From: Cheilinus undulatus
Taxonomy: Eukaryota > Chordata > Actinopteri > Labriformes > Labridae
Direction of reading: 5' to 3'
Assembly (NCBI RefSeq): GCF_018320785.1
Contig: NC_054873.1
Coordinates: forward strand, 20,674,196-20,738,195
Length of the DNA stretch: 64,000 nucleotides
The position numbers and the translations under genes are program-made. Shown here piece by piece: positions 22,758 to 34,097 of this stretch. How positions within the stretch are numbered: position 1 is the first letter of the stretch; every line of letters starts with the position of its first letter. A model generated the notes under the pieces. That model searched no databases and was not told where the DNA came from. It saw only the letters and a program-made list of their open reading frames with translations.

Positions 22758-25056
22758 GGTGATGACCCATTTCTGATGTTTTAAGGCCAGTGGTATGTTA
22801 GATGTTAGACAGCAACCTCTAGTGGCTGTCATAATTATTACAGGATCAGAGAGGGGAGTCAAATGAAGAAGAATAAGGTGTAAGAGTCGACCTAAAGGGA
22901 TTGATCGGTCATAGCAACTTTGAAGACCTAGTTGTGTGTAAGCCCAGAGAAATCATTTACTTATTTTAATGTATCTCATTTCAGACAACCAGAACCAGAC
23001 ATACAGTTTAGAAGAAGACTGAGAAAGATGCCACTACTAATGTAACAAAGAATTGACATGTTTGATGAATGAATGAATGATTTAGGATGAGCTCAAAATG
23101 AACAGAAGTTTGATGAGGTCCAGCACCTTACCCTGTTTGTTGCCGAGGCAGAAAGTTTTAATACAAATACAGATGAAAAAAACATTACTGGTTACAAGAG
23201 TCAGCTACTAGCAGGTTTCCTTAGGTCACATTACAACACTCACAATAACCTTTAAGTTTATAAATTCAGTCTGATCAGGAAGTTGATGATTTAAAAAAAA
23301 AAGAAAACTTGCTTACATGTGTTATAAACTAGGGATTACATTATCAACAGTTATTCTCAGACATATACATTATATTAAAACATTTATATTTATATTAAAA
23401 GACAAAAATGCACACTAAACATTGATTCTAATGTTGTGTCTTTCTACAGAGAACAATTTCAAAGTTAGAAAAGCAGAACACCACAAACAGAATGTTTCAG
23501 TGATTTAGAGGCCCCAGGAAAAGATCAATACATACGTAAAATAATGTTTTAAAGCATCTTTTTCAAGAGACATAACTAGAGAAGTGTAACCATCTATAAA
23601 GACCCTCACCTGGCAGGAACTCTCTTAACTCTAAAATCTGCTTTATCTCAGTGGTTAGAGTGGTTACTTAAGGGACCATAGTTCCACTTAACCACTACCT
23701 TTCTGTTTCATTCAATCTTACAATGAAAGGTATACTTAGCCATGTCTTGAAGAGTCTTGTCCGCACCAGTTATACACCTGTAAACATATTCTAGAGACCC
23801 AATAGCATTTAATGCCAGACACAGCTTTGAATGTAACTACGATACTGAGACCTGCTTTGAAATATTATTATATATAATATAAACATCGCAAAACAAAAAA
23901 AAGGCCAGGCTTTATTGTATTTCATTCTCTAAGTATAAAGATTGTTATTTTACTATTATTACTAACTTTTTAATGCATGGATGTGGATGTATGCAGTCTA
24001 CTGCCATGTTGGGGACTACGATAGTAAACATACAGAAATAGAAAGAGTGTAAGGGATTGATGCAGTTTTTAGATAAGTAGCTTTGTTTGGCAGCAGAGGC
24101 AGCTTTTTGGTTTCATCCTCTCCACCTGTGGAACAAGCTTCCAGAATACCTGTGGTCTGTTATGACTGTGAGTAAAAAAAAATGTAGGATTAAACATTTA
24201 TTTATTGTGCCTTCGAAAAAGTTCATCATTAAAGTTTGTTTAATACAGTTGCCTTGCCTCTATTCTTGCAAACTGCTTTTAACAGGAATAACTTACCACA
24301 TTTTGAATATTATTGTTCTTTTACTTTATAAAGAATAACGACGGACGGGCTGAGCAGCGTCAAAGTAGCTCTGTGAGGCACAGCGACCTCTAGTGGATTA
24401 GTACATCAGTATGAGGGCGATGACGGCTGTGAAGTTTAATATGAATGGATCTATTTCGTACGTGTGCAGAGCATAAATGGGTTATTTCTCACTATTGGTG
24501 ACTTTTCAATCTGCTAACTTTTTGGGGAAAAAAAAACATTTTTTTTCCCAGTTTTTTCAGACTGAATGTTGTTAATGACATGTTAAACCATCAGAAACCT
24601 GAGTGGTAGAGCTTAAGCACCCCCCAAAATAGAAATTATAGGCAAATGCTTCAGAAAAGACTGTGAGAAAGTTCCACCCTCTTAGGGGACATATACATAG
24701 GTGTTTCATAATGTTAATGATATGTATATCAACTAATACTTAGCTTTTTGTAGACCTTTTGTGTCCCCTTTTCCATTATGCTACTTTTTTTTCCTTTGAG
24801 TAATAATAACACAAAAATATTAAGTAGAATATATCTTTTTTTAAGCAGTGTATAATTTTTGCAATTGTTTTTCAAAAACAACTTAAAAAACAGATATTTT
24901 TGCCAAAAAGCATGTGTATACTGTTAATCATTTTTAAGTCCACAAATTTACATGAACACATGAAGAACAATCAATGTACTTACTATATAATTTTTTTAAA
25001 AACATGTAAGTAACAGGGTGGAAACCTTCATTTGGAACTCAATGAGTTCCAAACCT
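22758..25056. other. Non-coding part of unit A between UGT and CALHM-like gene
   Basis: No gene recognised. 22207-23370 is repeated at 51826-53040 (third unit) but is missing from unit B, whose homology stops at 22757. Short pieces near 24196-24235 and 23478-23514 recur at 53590-53650 and 54700-54740. The small frame at 24087-24338 is not supported by splice sites or motifs. Confidence 0.5.
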
Positions 25057-25228
25057 GGGCCCCGTTCCTCGTACCTGGCTAACTCAGTTAGCTGGATAAT
25101 TTCAGGATAACCTGACGTCATGACAAGCTTGTTCCGGGCCTCGAAGCAGGTTAAGCTAAATCACTATAGCAACAGATCAATAAACTTAAATCTGCTCCAG
25201 GGCAGGTTTATCTCAAGAAGCCGGATCT

Positions 25229-25578
25229 TAATGCTGCATTCCAGAAAAGTGGGAAGTCGGAGTTTTCCAACGTCATAGTCGCGAAGTCGGAGAAAAAATA
25301 TCTACCCCGACTTCACGGAGTTGCTTCAATCTGACGTCACTGAATCTGACGTTCAGCAAGGATGTAACTAAAGACGGCCGTTTACAGTATGTTTATATAC
25401 CTCATCCGTCGTTTTTCCTCCTCTAGTTGACTGATTGCGAGAAGGCAGGTTTGCTGGAGGTCAAAATGTGTTTTAAGGAAACAAAACAAAAAACAGCTTA
25501 TCGTGATCAGCCATCTTTGGTGTTTACATTCGTCTGGAACGCTTTGAGGTCGCAACTGGTACAATCCGAGCAGCATTA
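25229..25578. mobile_element. MITE (first copy), right inverted end mostly deleted
   Basis: It opens with taatgctgcattccag and matches the complete copy at 33407-33834 through the core (agttgcttcaatctgacgtc, cgcaactggtacaatccgag). At the right it jumps from tccgag straight to cagcatta, losing about 40 bp of the terminus. It is nested in the Harbinger element. Confidence 0.75.
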
Positions 25579-26171
25579 GACACACATCCCAAAAGAAAAA
25601 AGGAGGAAGCTCCCTTCCTGAGAGACCAAGTCGATAGGAGCAATAATAACAGGGAAAGACTGATCCGAGATTACCAAGAGCCTTTATCATTTTCTATTGA
25701 TTTTTTGTACGAGTGTTACTGTTTCAGTCGCCAAAGCATTATTTATTTGCAACAGCTGATAGGGCCATACATCGCCAATACTACCCAGCGCTAACCTGAC
25801 ACGCCAGATTTGTTTCACACATCAGTGAAAAACAAGGAAATGGGTGTATCCGTCTCCTTTGCAAGATTAACCCAGCGCAGCCGTGGACTTACTGTTCTTG
25901 TGCTTTATTTTAACTTGTTCCCAAGTTTGCTTGACATTTGGATTTGGATATGAAGCGATAAGAGGAGAAAAAGTGCACAATATATAAATATAAAAACCGA
26001 TAGCTGGACCTATAGACTATATAAAACATATCGTCTCAAGTTAGTAAGTTTACTAACAGCTAGAAAGTAATTAATCTAGGTCATTAGGCTACGAGTTTAC
26101 GGCAAACACACATTTAAATTAATAGCCTAGGCTATAGCCTCATACAGCAATGCATAACTATAGGCCTACAT

Positions 26172-26351
26172 AATCCTTACTTGCGCATTTAACTTGACCA
26201 CAATCCTTTGCCAAGCTGCATGTCTCGCCTTCGTTGCAGCCGAGGTGTTGGATTTCACAGTTACAATGTTTTTGTAATTTTCGAACTCCCCCATGATTGT
26301 TTGCTGCTCTGGTTGTGTGAAAAATGTCGCGCTTTCGTTATTATTCGCCAT
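26172..26351 (-). CDS. Harbinger Myb/SANT-like DNA-binding protein, first exon only
   Basis: 60 codons starting MANNNESATFFTQPEQQTIM, with the pattern F-T-x-x-E-Q ... I-M-x-E-F-x-x-Y-K and later KARHAAWQRIVVKLNAQ. This is the first helix region of the Myb/SANT-like domains found in Harbinger accessory proteins and NAIF1-like proteins. It stops at a good donor (caa followed by gtaagg), so it is exon 1 of a spliced element gene. No following exon was found inside the transposon, so the gene is probably dead. It is a transposon gene, not a host gene. Confidence 0.55.
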
Positions 26352-26589
26352 GAATCATGACAGACAATCGTGATTTCTGTTATCTACACTGCTCCCTTTT
26401 TATGAAGAACGGGCACGCGCAAGTATCCTGATCACTCATGTCTGGTTCCAATTAACGACACTGATTTAGCGCGATTCAGCCGTGGAGGAACGGACTTAGC
26501 CAGCCTTCAATCATCACGTTAACTGAATCAGGCTAAAAGGACATTAGCTCTGATTATTTGAACCACGTACGAGGAACGGGGCCCTGGGG

Positions 26590-28240
26590 AGCACATAATA
26601 ATAACAATGATGGTAGTAATAATAACAACAACAACAACAGTATAGTTTTATTTATATAGTACATTTGAGTACAAAGCAAGAACTTATACACAAAATATCA
26701 GAACAGAATAACTAAAATTACATCAGAAGAACCCTTACTTAAAACAACCAACACTCACTAAAACAACATAGGGACTTGACAGCTGAAGAAGACAAAAATA
26801 AAACCTCAAACAAGGTATTAATCCAACATAGAGAGAACCCAAGCAATACAAGAACCCAACAACATGAACTTTGACCTAACGTACTGGTAATATAAGATAA
26901 TGTAAGAGAGGCAAATGCTGTAAAACAATATCAAAATAATATAAGCAGTCAAAGCATAAAAGGGTGATTTAAGTGGTAAAAAATATGTCATTTAAAAAAA
27001 TGTTAAGGAATATTTGAACATTACTGGACACTAAGCTCATTAGGAACTAATTGATTCATTTGAATTCATTCAATTTTGAACATCATCTAAAAAAAATTTA
27101 TTTTAAAATGTCTTTGTGTGTAGTTCAGTGGTTGCTTTTGCTGTGTGTGCTTTTGTGTGTTTGTGCCGTGTGTGTGCAGATGGTTGTGTGTGTGTTGTGT
27201 GTGCTTGTAGGCGCTGCATTTTCGCTGCAGTCATTACTGGAGCATGTCCTGACAATTATGCACAATTTAACCTCAACACCATTTAAACATAATTTACTAA
27301 TAATGAACAACAACTGTGTTAGGCTTATTATTTGGTTACACACAAGAGATTGTGATCACAACTTTGGTGGACTATACAGGATGGATGGAAAGCCAAGTAA
27401 AAGTCTTTTAACTGATTTTAACTATTTTGTGCTAGTTTTGATGAATATTGGTTAATTAAATGAACAGTTGAAATGGTATTTGAATCTATAGATATCAGCA
27501 ATTTTATTTCTTTCGTGGCATTTTATGCCAGATTTGAAAATTTTACACCAAATTAGCAATTGCTATGTCAGAGAGTAGAGTTATGCCAGCTAACTTTGCA
27601 CAGATAAACAATATTTTAATACAAATATTGAATCTATTTTTAAGTGGTTTTCTTCCATCATAATTGAGCCTAACAGGGTGGAAGTTTAAGAGTAGCACAG
27701 ACAGATTAACAGCATAAAACTTCTAAAAAAGGAAGACAGAAAGTTGCGTCTCACCTTTCTTTTCTTCCATAAATTCCCTCCAAAAAGTCATGTCACTTCC
27801 TGAAAGTGGATTCATGGGAAATGTAGGGGTTTTGTACAGCAGGCTAATAACCACAACCTAACAGGATGGAGCTTAGTTTTTGGGGACACACGTTTAATCA
27901 TAAAAATAATAATAATACAATTGGTTTCTATTATTTTTATGTATGATTAGAGAGATTATAACTTGATCTATGCAATAATAAAGTCCTTTATCTTTTTATT
28001 TAATATTATAATGGTGTCAAATTGAAACTGAAAAAAATGTTCTGAGGACATCACAAAAATGAGCGTATGTGTGAATAAAAAAGCATCCAAAATAATTGAA
28101 AAATACATTCATATACATTATTGTGAGTAATTATTAAACCGGTTAGTAATGTTAGCATAATGTGATGCTGTTACTCTGTAAAATGAGCTGACTAGCATTA
28201 ACATCAATTTAGAACATAATGTTAATGCTGGTTTAGAAAG
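26590..28240. repeat. Repeat-rich flank of the first CALHM-like gene
   Basis: It begins with (aat)/(aac) trinucleotide repeats and a ttttatttatatag segment of the kind found at fish repeat edges. From 26745 it is the start of the CALHM-side duplication (matching 45926 onward). Unit B lacks about 27055-27765. The tg-rich stretch at 27117-27195 is a degenerate microsatellite; the 134-codon frame over it is low-complexity and not called. Confidence 0.5.
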
Positions 28241-28317
28241 GCATCTCAGAATACAATAAACATCTGGTTAATGTGTTTTTAAAAATATGCACCAGTGCTA
28301 ATATTGGCAGCTATTTT

Positions 28318-28805
28318 TAATTTTAGTTTTAGTCTTTCAATGAAATGTATTTTAGTTTTAGTCCCATTTTAGTAATTTCTGTTCTTTTTAGTTTTAGTCT
28401 GTTTTAGTCCATTAAAAAGTCCTCCCATTTTAGTCTTTACTTTTAGTCCAAGCATTTATTTTCTTGCCTAAATTTGGTACCAAATCATGGTAGTGTGTTC
28501 TCTGCACCCTGCCAAACCTGGGCTCCCTGCTCTCTACAGCTGAGAGGCAGAAGAGCTACAGATGCATTGCATTTCGACAGATTTACCCAAAGTGGAGAAA
28601 TATCACAGATTATGAATGTCTCATGAAAACTAAATTACATTTTAGTGTAGTTTTAGTCATTTTGACAAAAACTAAACTTAGTTTTTGTCAGTTTTAGTCA
28701 TCACAGATCTATTTGTCTTAGTCTTAGACTAGTTTTTATCATGGAAAAAAGGATGTTGACAAACATTTTTAGTCAGTTTTAGTCAGCGAAATGAACACTG
28801 ATATG
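28318..28805. repeat. ttttagt-rich interspersed repeat
   Basis: Many copies of ttttagttttagtc and its variants occur on the plus strand, ending near tcagcgaaatgaacactga. This is a widespread fish repeat type. Shortened versions occur in the other duplication units at 47290-47440 and about 53695. Confidence 0.55.
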
Positions 28806-29261
28806 CACTCGGCTAATGTGCCACAAGAAGACAGCTTACGTCAGAATTTCATTGCTAGCATCAAACATTGGTTGTATTTTACACCATTTAACAAGTTTTG
28901 AGAGATTTGTTTTTTTTTTTATCATTGTCCTACTATTTCTTTTTCTGCATCTTTCTCTCATGTTAAGTTTATAAAAGTATTGAATGGATTAACTGAAAAT
29001 AAAAGGAAATAAAAACACAGAAAATTCTCAGTTGTTTAAAATGAGTTGGAGCCTGGCTCTAAGACATTTTGTCTAGAGTACTACTTGACCAAGGGTTGAT
29101 TCTGAACAAGGATCTGTGGTGGCTATGAAAGTTGTGAATGTGGAAAGCCTTCTCTAGAACCTCCCTACTCTCACAGTTAAAGACTGTACCAAGAAAGGTC
29201 TTAGCTAAGATATCCACAGGTCCCTAAACAAAACATTTCATCATTTGTTTCTCTTAAATGT

Positions 29262-29963
29262 TTAAACTTCTTGAAGGTGAAGTGTTTCAGGACCGTTGGG
29301 TTCCGTCTTTTCACTGGGCTGATCACCATTTTCAGATCGTTCGCTGTTTCTTGTGCGTGCCACATACATGACATATTTGATGAACACCAAGAGTAAAAGA
29401 AAGAGGATAACAATTCCAATCACCTAAAAAGTGGAGAATTATTAGAAGAAAAAAGGCCAAAAGCTGTATTTCATGTGCAGCTAGTTCAATTATCCATCTC
29501 TTACCTGAGACAAAGTGTGAAGCCAGCATGAGTGATCCCGCAGTTCCTCTAGGGAGTAACGTGAAGATATTCTACTGGTTGGTGCGCACCATTTCAGGAA
29601 GGTTTCCTTGACAGAAACAAACGTGCCTGACCAGTATGTTGTGGCACAGACCACATACCGTCCATCGATCAACAACAGGGCCACCCATAATAGGACAGGA
29701 AGAAAGTTTAAAAAATTTTTTGCATGACAACCGTGCCAACCATGAATCAGCACCATCAGCCCAACAGCTGTGGCGGCAGGAATCAAGGCTAAAAAGAAGA
29801 CATAGAAGGCGTTCCCCGCAATGGAATAACAAGGGCAGACAAACTCCTCTTCCAGCATCTTCTCCACACCGACCATGACCAAGCCTAAAACCAGGATCGA
29901 CACAAAAGGGTGTTGTTTCAACTCCTGCTGGAATGTTGCAATCATGGTTTTCTCTGCTCCCAT
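29262..29963 (-). CDS. CALHM (FAM26)-like four-pass channel protein, copy 1
   Basis: CALHM proteins are large-pore plasma-membrane channels. Two coding exons: 29505-29963 (153 codons) and 29262-29423 (53 codons plus stop), joined phase 0-0 across an 81-bp GT-AG intron; 206 residues. Exon 1 has a helix at about 20-36, then FVCPC with the CxC pair Cys43/Cys45, a helix at 52-74, a helix at 85-100, then DGRYVVCATT (Cys106) and KWC (Cys126). These four cysteines fit the two conserved extracellular disulphides of CALHM. Exon 2 starts VIGIVILFLLLLVFIKYVMY, the fourth helix, with a tail of about 30 polar residues. Known CALHMs exceed 300 residues, mainly in the C-terminal cytoplasmic part, so this is a short form. 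The ATG at 29963 is preceded after 15 nt by an acceptor (gttttgtttag), so an upstream exon exists and may add N-terminal residues (see 30039-30230). Confidence 0.8.
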
Positions 29964-30038
29964 GATGATGTTGGTGATCTAAACAAAACAAAAATGTAGT
30001 CCTCTGATCAGTTTAACCTCACATGCAACCTGACTTAC

Positions 30039-30230
30039 TTTCTGCCATTCGTACCCCTTGGCTTTCCAGGTTCCTATTCTGACATTATTTATCTTTCTAG
30101 CCTCACAGCAGGTGTGACAAAGGTCCAGTTTTGGCTCTTCTAGACAATACTCTAAAACCAGCTCCAGACCCATGCCCTTAACTGACACGTGATGGTACAG
30201 CAACCTTAGCTTACCTTGCCGATGCTCCAA
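30039..30230 (-). other. Candidate upstream exon of CALHM-like copy 1
   Basis: An open frame on the minus strand ends at a strong donor (cagaaa, then gtaagtca) at 30039. It reads GMGLELVLEYCLEEPKLDLC, then HTCCEARK and GTWKAKGYEWQK, so it is cysteine-rich. The phase is 0 and matches the CALHM exon, giving ..WQK-ITNII-MGAEK. The intron between them would be only 60 bp. In copy 2 the donor is mutated (gtaagt to ataagt) and part is deleted. In copy 3 a Cys codon has become TGA. It may be a 5' UTR exon in all copies that happens to be open here, or a real coding exon kept only in copy 1. The frame resembles cysteine-containing repeats in some uncharacterised fish proteins, but I cannot name the family. 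Confidence 0.35.
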
Positions 30231-30259
30231 CCATGCCTCCGTGATTCTTCAAACATATC

Positions 30260-31320
30260 TGAGAAGACAGTGCAGTCATTTGCCTAAAGCAACCCTTATT
30301 TAGCAACACATTGCTTTGCACCTCTCAGAGAGGTGGGGTGTATCAGACTTCTCATACTCTCTCTCTGTTTTGCAGTACACCCCTCTTTCCATCATCTTTT
30401 TTCTTTCTTTCCTCCGAACTGTTTCAAAGAGTGGTTCCCAAATGGTGATTCACTTTTGAAAATCTACAAGCCATCGGGTGCCGACAACTTTGTTTTCCTT
30501 ACATTATTGCAGATCCAGTCTGCCTTCTGCACTGTCCTCAGCTGGTTGGTTGAACTGGTGGCTGGTGCTAACTTGGATAATGTTATTTCCAGACTCAGTC
30601 TGGTCCTGATGTGGTCTTTTCTGTTTTACAAGCCTGGAGGAAGCCACATAGGCCTAAGTCACATAGGCTGTCTTCATGTGCTTGACCACTTGGGCCTTCA
30701 GTGGCTGTCAGGAACTAAAGAGCTTTTTAAAAACAATGAGGCAAGAATCAATAACTCTGACTTTAGCTCTTTTGCCATTCACACTATAAAATCGAACAAG
30801 TTAAACGTCCCCAAAGTATTTGTTGAAACTGATTACGCTGAAGTTTTTGAGGAGTGGAAATAAAGTTTCGAGTTGACTCTAGTAGAAATATATGAATATA
30901 TAAAACATTAGCAATTACTGTTTACATAAAAAAACATAAGTAACTGAAAAGAACAGTTCTTTCAGTCACGGGTACCCATTTCAAGTTATATCAGTTTAAT
31001 TTGTACATTTATTTTGGGTTAACTTTTTTTTTAACACCTAAAATTTCTGTTTATATCCAACCCAACACAACATTTGAAATTCTATATTTTTGGTAAAGCT
31101 GTAAATGTTCTCCACCCACTGCAATTTTCCTTTCTATCCCAGACTTTAATCTTGAACATTTATACCACCCAAGGCAGGCCAACTTAAGTGACTGGTGCAC
31201 ACTGAACCAGGAAGTCCTCACTCATTATGTTCAGAGCCATCCTCAGAATAATGTGATTGCTTCCCAAAGGCAGGACTTTTTTTTTTATTGAGTCAGTAAC
31301 TTAATTTATGGTACAAAAGG
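30260..31320. other. Upstream flank of CALHM-like copy 1
   Basis: Conserved non-coding sequence with close copies at 48850-49430 and 56940-57200. The plus-strand frame at 30333-30863 (176 codons) is shared by all copies, but it differs in length and is broken by deletions in copies 2 and 3. It is therefore treated as chance and not as a gene. Confidence 0.5.
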
Positions 31321-32890
31321 GTCTAATGCCCAAAGCATTTGAGGAAAACTATGCAGTTTAAGAGATGATTGTCTAATAATTTGAATAAAATGACAAAAAT
31401 ACTTAGATTGATAGAGTACTGTTTACTTTAAACTAAAATGTGTTCTATCAACTCAGAAAAATAGAGCTGAGTTAGCAGTTTGGGATTTTTAAGTTGACAC
31501 AATTCTGTTTTTTTAACGACCTTCAACTGTTTGTTTATACACTGCATAGGCTGGTAGAGCTTTGTTTTATGTTTCTTTATGGTAGAGACGGTGAGGGTGA
31601 CCCAACTGTGGGTCCCAACAAGTGATGGGTTGTTCATAAGTGAGCTGGTACAAAGAGCCAGTGTTTGAGAGCCATTTTATATTCTTCTTCTTATCATTAT
31701 TATTATCTTAAATAACTATAATCGCTATTTTTGTATGTGTCTGTGTGTTATTTGATTGATTACTATGGATAATGTTTTCCCTACACTGCTCTACCACAGG
31801 CACATCATGCATTAGGGAGTGGACACAAGCTTGGTGGTTTAACATAGTCAGATATCAGGTGGGTCAAATAGCCCAGCCAGTGAGATTTCATCTGACCCAC
31901 GATGCATTTTCAGGTGAAAGTGTATTTTGAAAAATAACTACATGATATTTTCATTATATAAAAAATTAAGCGTGATTAGAGTAAAATAACAGCACAAATA
32001 TCACTCATAGGTCATGGCACTGCTAAATTTGACAGGTCAAATGAAGCCAAACTGATACCCACATTAAAGAGCTGTTTGAGAGCTGACATAGCTGAATCTT
32101 CTGAGCTGAACCAAATGACCCGGATCACCAAAAAGAGCCGAAATCACCATCACTAGTCCCAACCCAGACTTTGAGAATGAGGAGTGTAAAGCATTTCTCA
32201 GCTTTCTGCCTTGCTCATTATGTAATCGCAATAAAACTCCCATTTAAGTATAAAATAAAGATTAAAGTCCTCTCCATAGGCAGTGGAACTTGTCTTATGT
32301 AATTTTTACCTTGGATTAATTTAATTAAAAATCTACCTTAGTGAAACATTCTCAACATTCTTGAACTTGAACTATGGTTTTGATCTCTGACTGCCTGTCT
32401 CTTTCATGGGAGAGTCTTCTTGACACATTTTTTTTTCAAGCTGTTACACTTATGCTGAACCTTTAATGCTTTTGTTCAAATCAACACAATTCAGGGAAAT
32501 TAATTTTTGAACTTAACAAAATATTAGTTTAAATCCAGAATTGTAAGAATAACTAGACACAAAAGACATTTATGCTTATTTGACACTCACAAAATCAAAA
32601 CTAAGCCTATTTGGTGGTTAGAAGTAAAAGAGTGTATTTCTTTAAATATGTGACAAATCATTTTGCAATCTTATGAGTGAGCCAAAAATTAGAAATATTA
32701 TACTTCCTTTTTTCTACCTCTCTTTTTGTGCTGAAATCTAAGGAAGTGCAAGACATGACACTGGAGAGCACTTTTAAAAAGTACTGAAGAATTGACTGTA
32801 AAAATCATACTGTATGAAACGCTAACTTTAGATTCTGTGAAAGGAGAAATTTTACTTAGATTTACTCGACACAATACAAACAAATGCACT

Positions 32891-33406
32891 AACTGTTAAG
32901 TCGCCTGGTTTCTGGGCCGCCTGAATTGTGGTTTCCTGTGGCCTTCTGGTGAAAATACAAATAGCTCACACAAAGCAAAATTAAAAACCATAGCTGAATA
33001 AACTTGACAGAGTCTTTGGCTGGATTAAGTGATTACAGAAAAAGCGAAAAGGGAGCAACCTCACAATAAACTCCTCAAGGTGCACAACAAAAAAATACTT
33101 ACAAGTAAAAGAGGTGTCAGCACTCTAAAATATCCTTTTAGGTAGTTTTTATTCAAGGCACAACGGATGCGTTTTGACTCCTGGTCTTCTTCAGCATTGA
33201 GAGACCCGACGAGGAAGAGCGCGTTAAATAAAAACAGGAAGCATACCAAACATCACGGGTACAACCTTCAAAATAAAACTTTTTCGGCTCTACCGCACAG
33301 TAATATCTTGTACAAAGACCTTGTAACTATCAATATAGATGTGTATTTTCAATAAACCACAACGACGATTACAAAATGAACATCAGACAGTACGTTATTA
33401 CAAGTA
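32891..33406. other. Stretch after unit A, no gene seen
   Basis: Homology with units B and the fourth unit stops near 32897 (gttaagt, then divergent). The segment around 33150-33200 (ttttgactcctggtcttctt) resembles fish repeat sequence. No coding region is supported. Confidence 0.4.
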
Positions 33407-33834
33407 CTAATGCTGCATTCCAGGAAAGTGGGAAGTTGGAGTTTTCCAACCTCCGAACAGGAAAAGTGCACTGGAACGCCACTCAAACGGGGAGGTCCTA
33501 GTCGCAAAGTTGGAGAAAAAATATCTACCCCGACTTCACGAGTTGCTTCAATCTGACGTCACTGAATCTGACGTTCAGCAAGGATGTAACTAAAGACGGC
33601 CGTTTACAGTATGTTTATACACCTCATCCGTCGTTTTTCCTCCTCTATTTGACTGATTGCGAGAAGGCAGGTTTGCTGGAGGTCAAAATGTGTTTTGAGA
33701 AACAAAACAAAAAACAGCTTATCGTGATCAGCCATCTTTGGTGTTTACATTCGTCTGGAACGCTTTGAGGTCGCAACTGGTACAATCCGAGTGGGATAAA
33801 TCTGACTTCCCACTTTTCTGGAATGCAGCATTAG
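33407..33834. mobile_element. MITE (second copy), complete
   Basis: Inverted ends begin ctaatgctgcattccag on both sides, and similarity extends inward about 30 bp (aaagtgggaagt). The core matches 25229-25578. No transposase is encoded. The plus-strand frame at 33738-33941 runs out of it by chance. Confidence 0.8.
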
Positions 33835-34097
33835 CTCTTCAGTCAAAGATAGAGAGGGTTGAGCTGCAGACCTCCACTGTCATTCGGCTTAACGTCTCCT
33901 CCAACGTGAAGCGGAAGCCATCTCCACCCTGGTTTTCATAGCGTTGACACATACAAGCCCCAGTGTAGGTGTCGGGGTGTGCTACTGCACAGCCCGGCGT
34001 AGCGGATATAGACCTACCCCAATGAGGTGCCCCTAAACCGAACCAGTTGAGATTAAAATGCTAAACCTAAGCTAAAGCTAAAATGCTAAACCTGAGC

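Larger units (their letters stand above)
25057..26584 (-). mobile_element. PIF/Harbinger-type DNA transposon remnant
   Basis: Perfect 18-bp inverted ends, gggccccgttcctcgtac and its complement, enclose 1.5 kb. The right half encodes the start of a Myb-like accessory protein on the minus strand (see 26172-26351), as Harbinger elements do. No nuclease transposase remains. A separate MITE at 25229-25578 is inserted in the left half. No clean target duplication was found. Confidence 0.7.
26745..32890. repeat. Segmental duplication, unit A, CALHM side
   Basis: This stretch matches 45926-50460 (unit B) and, from 29150 on, 55850-58750 (fourth unit). Unit B lacks about 27055-27765 and about 30832-31315. 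Identity in the non-coding parts is very high: by eye about 2 differences in 190 bases between 29031-29220 and 47640-47850. Confidence 0.85.

Noticed and set aside
27051-27455. 134-codon frame rich in Val and Cys
   Set aside because: It reads through a tg-rich microsatellite and is absent from unit B.
30177-30256. A further upstream mini-exon (MFEESRRHGWSIGK) ending at gtaagc
   Set aside because: The intron to the next exon would be only 38 bp, too short for a vertebrate spliceosomal intron, and copy 3 has a stop in it.
30333-30863. 176-codon plus-strand frame opposite the CALHM-like gene, also present at 48924-49424 and 57027-57221
   Set aside because: It starts in shared non-coding flank, ends at different places in each copy because of indels, has no recognised domain and lacks splice or promoter support. 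Its conservation is explained by the duplication.
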